From Gammaproteobacteria bacterium (GTDB lineage: Bacteria; Pseudomonadota; Gammaproteobacteria; HK1), in contig JAJFJU010000012.1 in assembly GCA_021773645.1 (NCBI GenBank), positions 62,001 to 126,000 of the forward strand: a stretch of 64,000 nucleotides of DNA, in the 5' to 3' direction. Of this stretch, positions 62,984 to 64,000 are shown one piece after another. A program made the translations under genes and the position numbers. The notes under the pieces were generated by a model that saw nothing but the letters and a program-made list of their open reading frames with translations, did no database searches and was not told the origin of the DNA. Position 1 is the stretch's first letter, and each line of letters starts with the position of its first letter.

Positions 62984-64000
62984 ATGAGTGACACCTCAAA
63001 ACCCCTCGACGGCATCCTTGTGGTTTCCTTGGAGCAGGCGGTAGCGGCTCCCACCTGCAGCGCACGCTTGGCCGATGCCGGCGCACGGGTGATTAAGGTG
63101 GAGCGCAAGGAGGGCGATTTTGCCCGCGGCTACGACAGCTATGTAAAGGGCGAGGCCACCTACTTTGTCTGGGCTAACCGTGGCAAGGAATCCATCTGTC
63201 TGGATCTCAAAGCCGAGGATGACCGTGCGGTGCTGGAGCGTTTGCTGGCGCAAGCAGACGTCTTCATCCAGAACCTTTCCGTGGGTGCGGCGGAACGCCT
63301 CGATCTTGGCGCCACGGCCCTGCATCAGCGCTATCCACGGCTTATTACCTGTTCTATTTCCGGCTACGGGGAAGACGGGCCTTATCGCCACATGCGTGCC
63401 TACGACATGCTATTGCAGGCGGAAAGCGGCTTTTCCTCCATTAGCGGTGATGGCCGCGCCGGGGTCTCCATTGCCGATATTATTACCGGTATCAATGCCC
63501 ATGGCGCCGTGCTGGAGGCCCTGTTTCAGCGCCAGCAAACCGGCGAGGGCAGCCACATCAGCCTTTCATTATTTGACAGCATGACCGACCTGATGGCGGT
63601 GCCGCTGCTGCAGACTCGCTACTCGGGTGAGCCACCGCGTTATATCGGCATGCGCCACCCTGCCATCGTGCCCTACGGCAACTTTCCTACCGCCAACGGT
63701 GGCGAGGTGGTGTTCTCAGTGCAGAACGAGCGCGAATGGGCTCGGCTCTGCGCGCAGATCCTGGAGCGCCCCGATCTCATCACTGACCCCCGCACTTGTG
63801 ATAACAAGGTACGCACCGCCAACCGTGAATTTGTCGAGGATATTGTTACGGCGGTGACACGTAACCGAAGCCAAGGGTGTGTGACCGAACAGCTCCTTAA
63901 GGCCGGCATCGCCCACGGTCGCTTCAATCACCTGCCAGAGGTGCTTGATCATCCACAATTGCGCGACTGCTCCGTGCCATTACCGAGTGGTGAGGTAGCC
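62984..64000 (+). CDS. Family III (CaiB/BaiF) CoA transferase, 3' end outside window
   Basis: Moves CoA between carboxylic acids. ATG at 62984 opens a frame that stays open to base 64000 (339 codons), so the C-terminus is missing. N-terminal LDGILVVSLEQAVAAPTCSARLADAGARVIKVER is the family entry; the catalytic Asp lies in RAYDMLLQAESGF, followed by SIADIITGINAHGAVLEAL. Close relatives act on mesaconyl-, succinyl- or benzylsuccinyl-type acids. Together with the acyl-CoA dehydrogenase 4 bp upstream, it suggests degradation of a dicarboxylic or branched acid. Confidence 0.93.
   Translation, partial: MSDTSKPLDGILVVSLEQAVAAPTCSARLADAGARVIKVERKEGDFARGYDSYVKGEATYFVWANRGKESICLDLKAEDDRAVLERLLAQADVFIQNLSVGAAERLDLGATALHQRYPRLITCSISGYGEDGPYRHMRAYDMLLQAESGFSSISGDGRAGVSIADIITGINAHGAVLEALFQRQQTGEGSHISLSLFDSMTDLMAVPLLQTRYSGEPPRYIGMRHPAIVPYGNFPTANGGEVVFSVQNEREWARLCAQILERPDLITDPRTCDNKVRTANREFVEDIVTAVTRNRSQGCVTEQLLKAGIAHGRFNHLPEVLDHPQLRDCSVPLPSGEVA

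Overview
The window is one chromosome segment of a gammaproteobacterium. The best evidence is the linked order dapF, DUF484, xerC, hslV, hslU, DUF971, ubiE, ubiJ, ubiB, together with TorD/NrfD-type respiratory genes, UbiB/UbiJ ubiquinone genes and a perfect FNR/ANR-type box. The mix of aerobic genes (ubiquinone, peroxiredoxin, pdxH) and anaerobic genes (a NifJ-type pyruvate oxidoreductase, a membrane-bound molybdenum oxidoreductase) suggests a facultative, respiring organism, perhaps from the sulfur-metabolising Chromatiales-like lineages. That placement is inference. No rRNA, tRNA, CRISPR array, complete insertion sequence or prophage was seen.

Layout. 1-5.5 kb: a protein-phosphorylation and nucleotide signalling cluster (class III cyclase cut by the window edge, FHA protein, PP2C phosphatase, CHASE2-Ser/Thr kinase). 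5.7-13.5 kb: the housekeeping run from dapF to ubiB, with several 4-bp start/stop overlaps. 13.5-16.7 kb: a DMT exporter, a cyclotransferase gene broken by one in-frame TAG, and ald with a Crp/Fnr regulator. 16.8-23.2 kb: an envelope redox block: glutaredoxin-like protein, an exported MsrA-MsrB fusion with a methionine-rich tandem repeat, a DUF1223 thioredoxin-like protein, a two-component pair, and a CcdA-like protein. 23.3-26.9 kb: a methyltransferase, acs and a c-type cytochrome. 26.2-32.7 kb: an accessory, repeat-rich zone with three toxin-antitoxin pairs, several hairpin repeats and two serine/threonine-degrading enzymes. 32.7-35.4 kb: small housekeeping genes (yaaA, rnd).

35.6-40.5 kb holds a four-gene minus-strand operon (Fe-S subunit, NrfD-type membrane subunit, molybdopterin catalytic subunit, TorD-type chaperone). 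It sits behind a perfect TTGAT-N4-ATCAA box placed as expected for a class II FNR promoter. 40.7-46.4 kb has an MscS channel, an MFS transporter with an ArsR-rhodanese regulator, a shikimate-kinase-like gene, a peroxiredoxin and a second DMT exporter. That exporter is preceded by a small leader ORF and an intrinsic terminator, an attenuator-like arrangement.

46.7-53.2 kb looks like one regulatory unit. A sigma-54 activator with two nearly duplicate PAS domains is divergent from a periplasmic alpha/beta hydrolase, followed by a membrane protein, an AhpD-like protein, an SDR, an HPP-family protein and a glutaredoxin. Sigma-54-type promoter sequences and a shared TCGTTA motif occur upstream of both the hydrolase and the AhpD-like gene. 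53.2-57.8 kb: a dihydroorotate-dehydrogenase-like protein with NifJ. 58-64 kb: a lipoprotein peptidase, pdxH, YjbQ, an SDR whose real start may be a rare ATC codon, DUF2058, an acyl-CoA dehydrogenase, and a CoA transferase that runs off the window.
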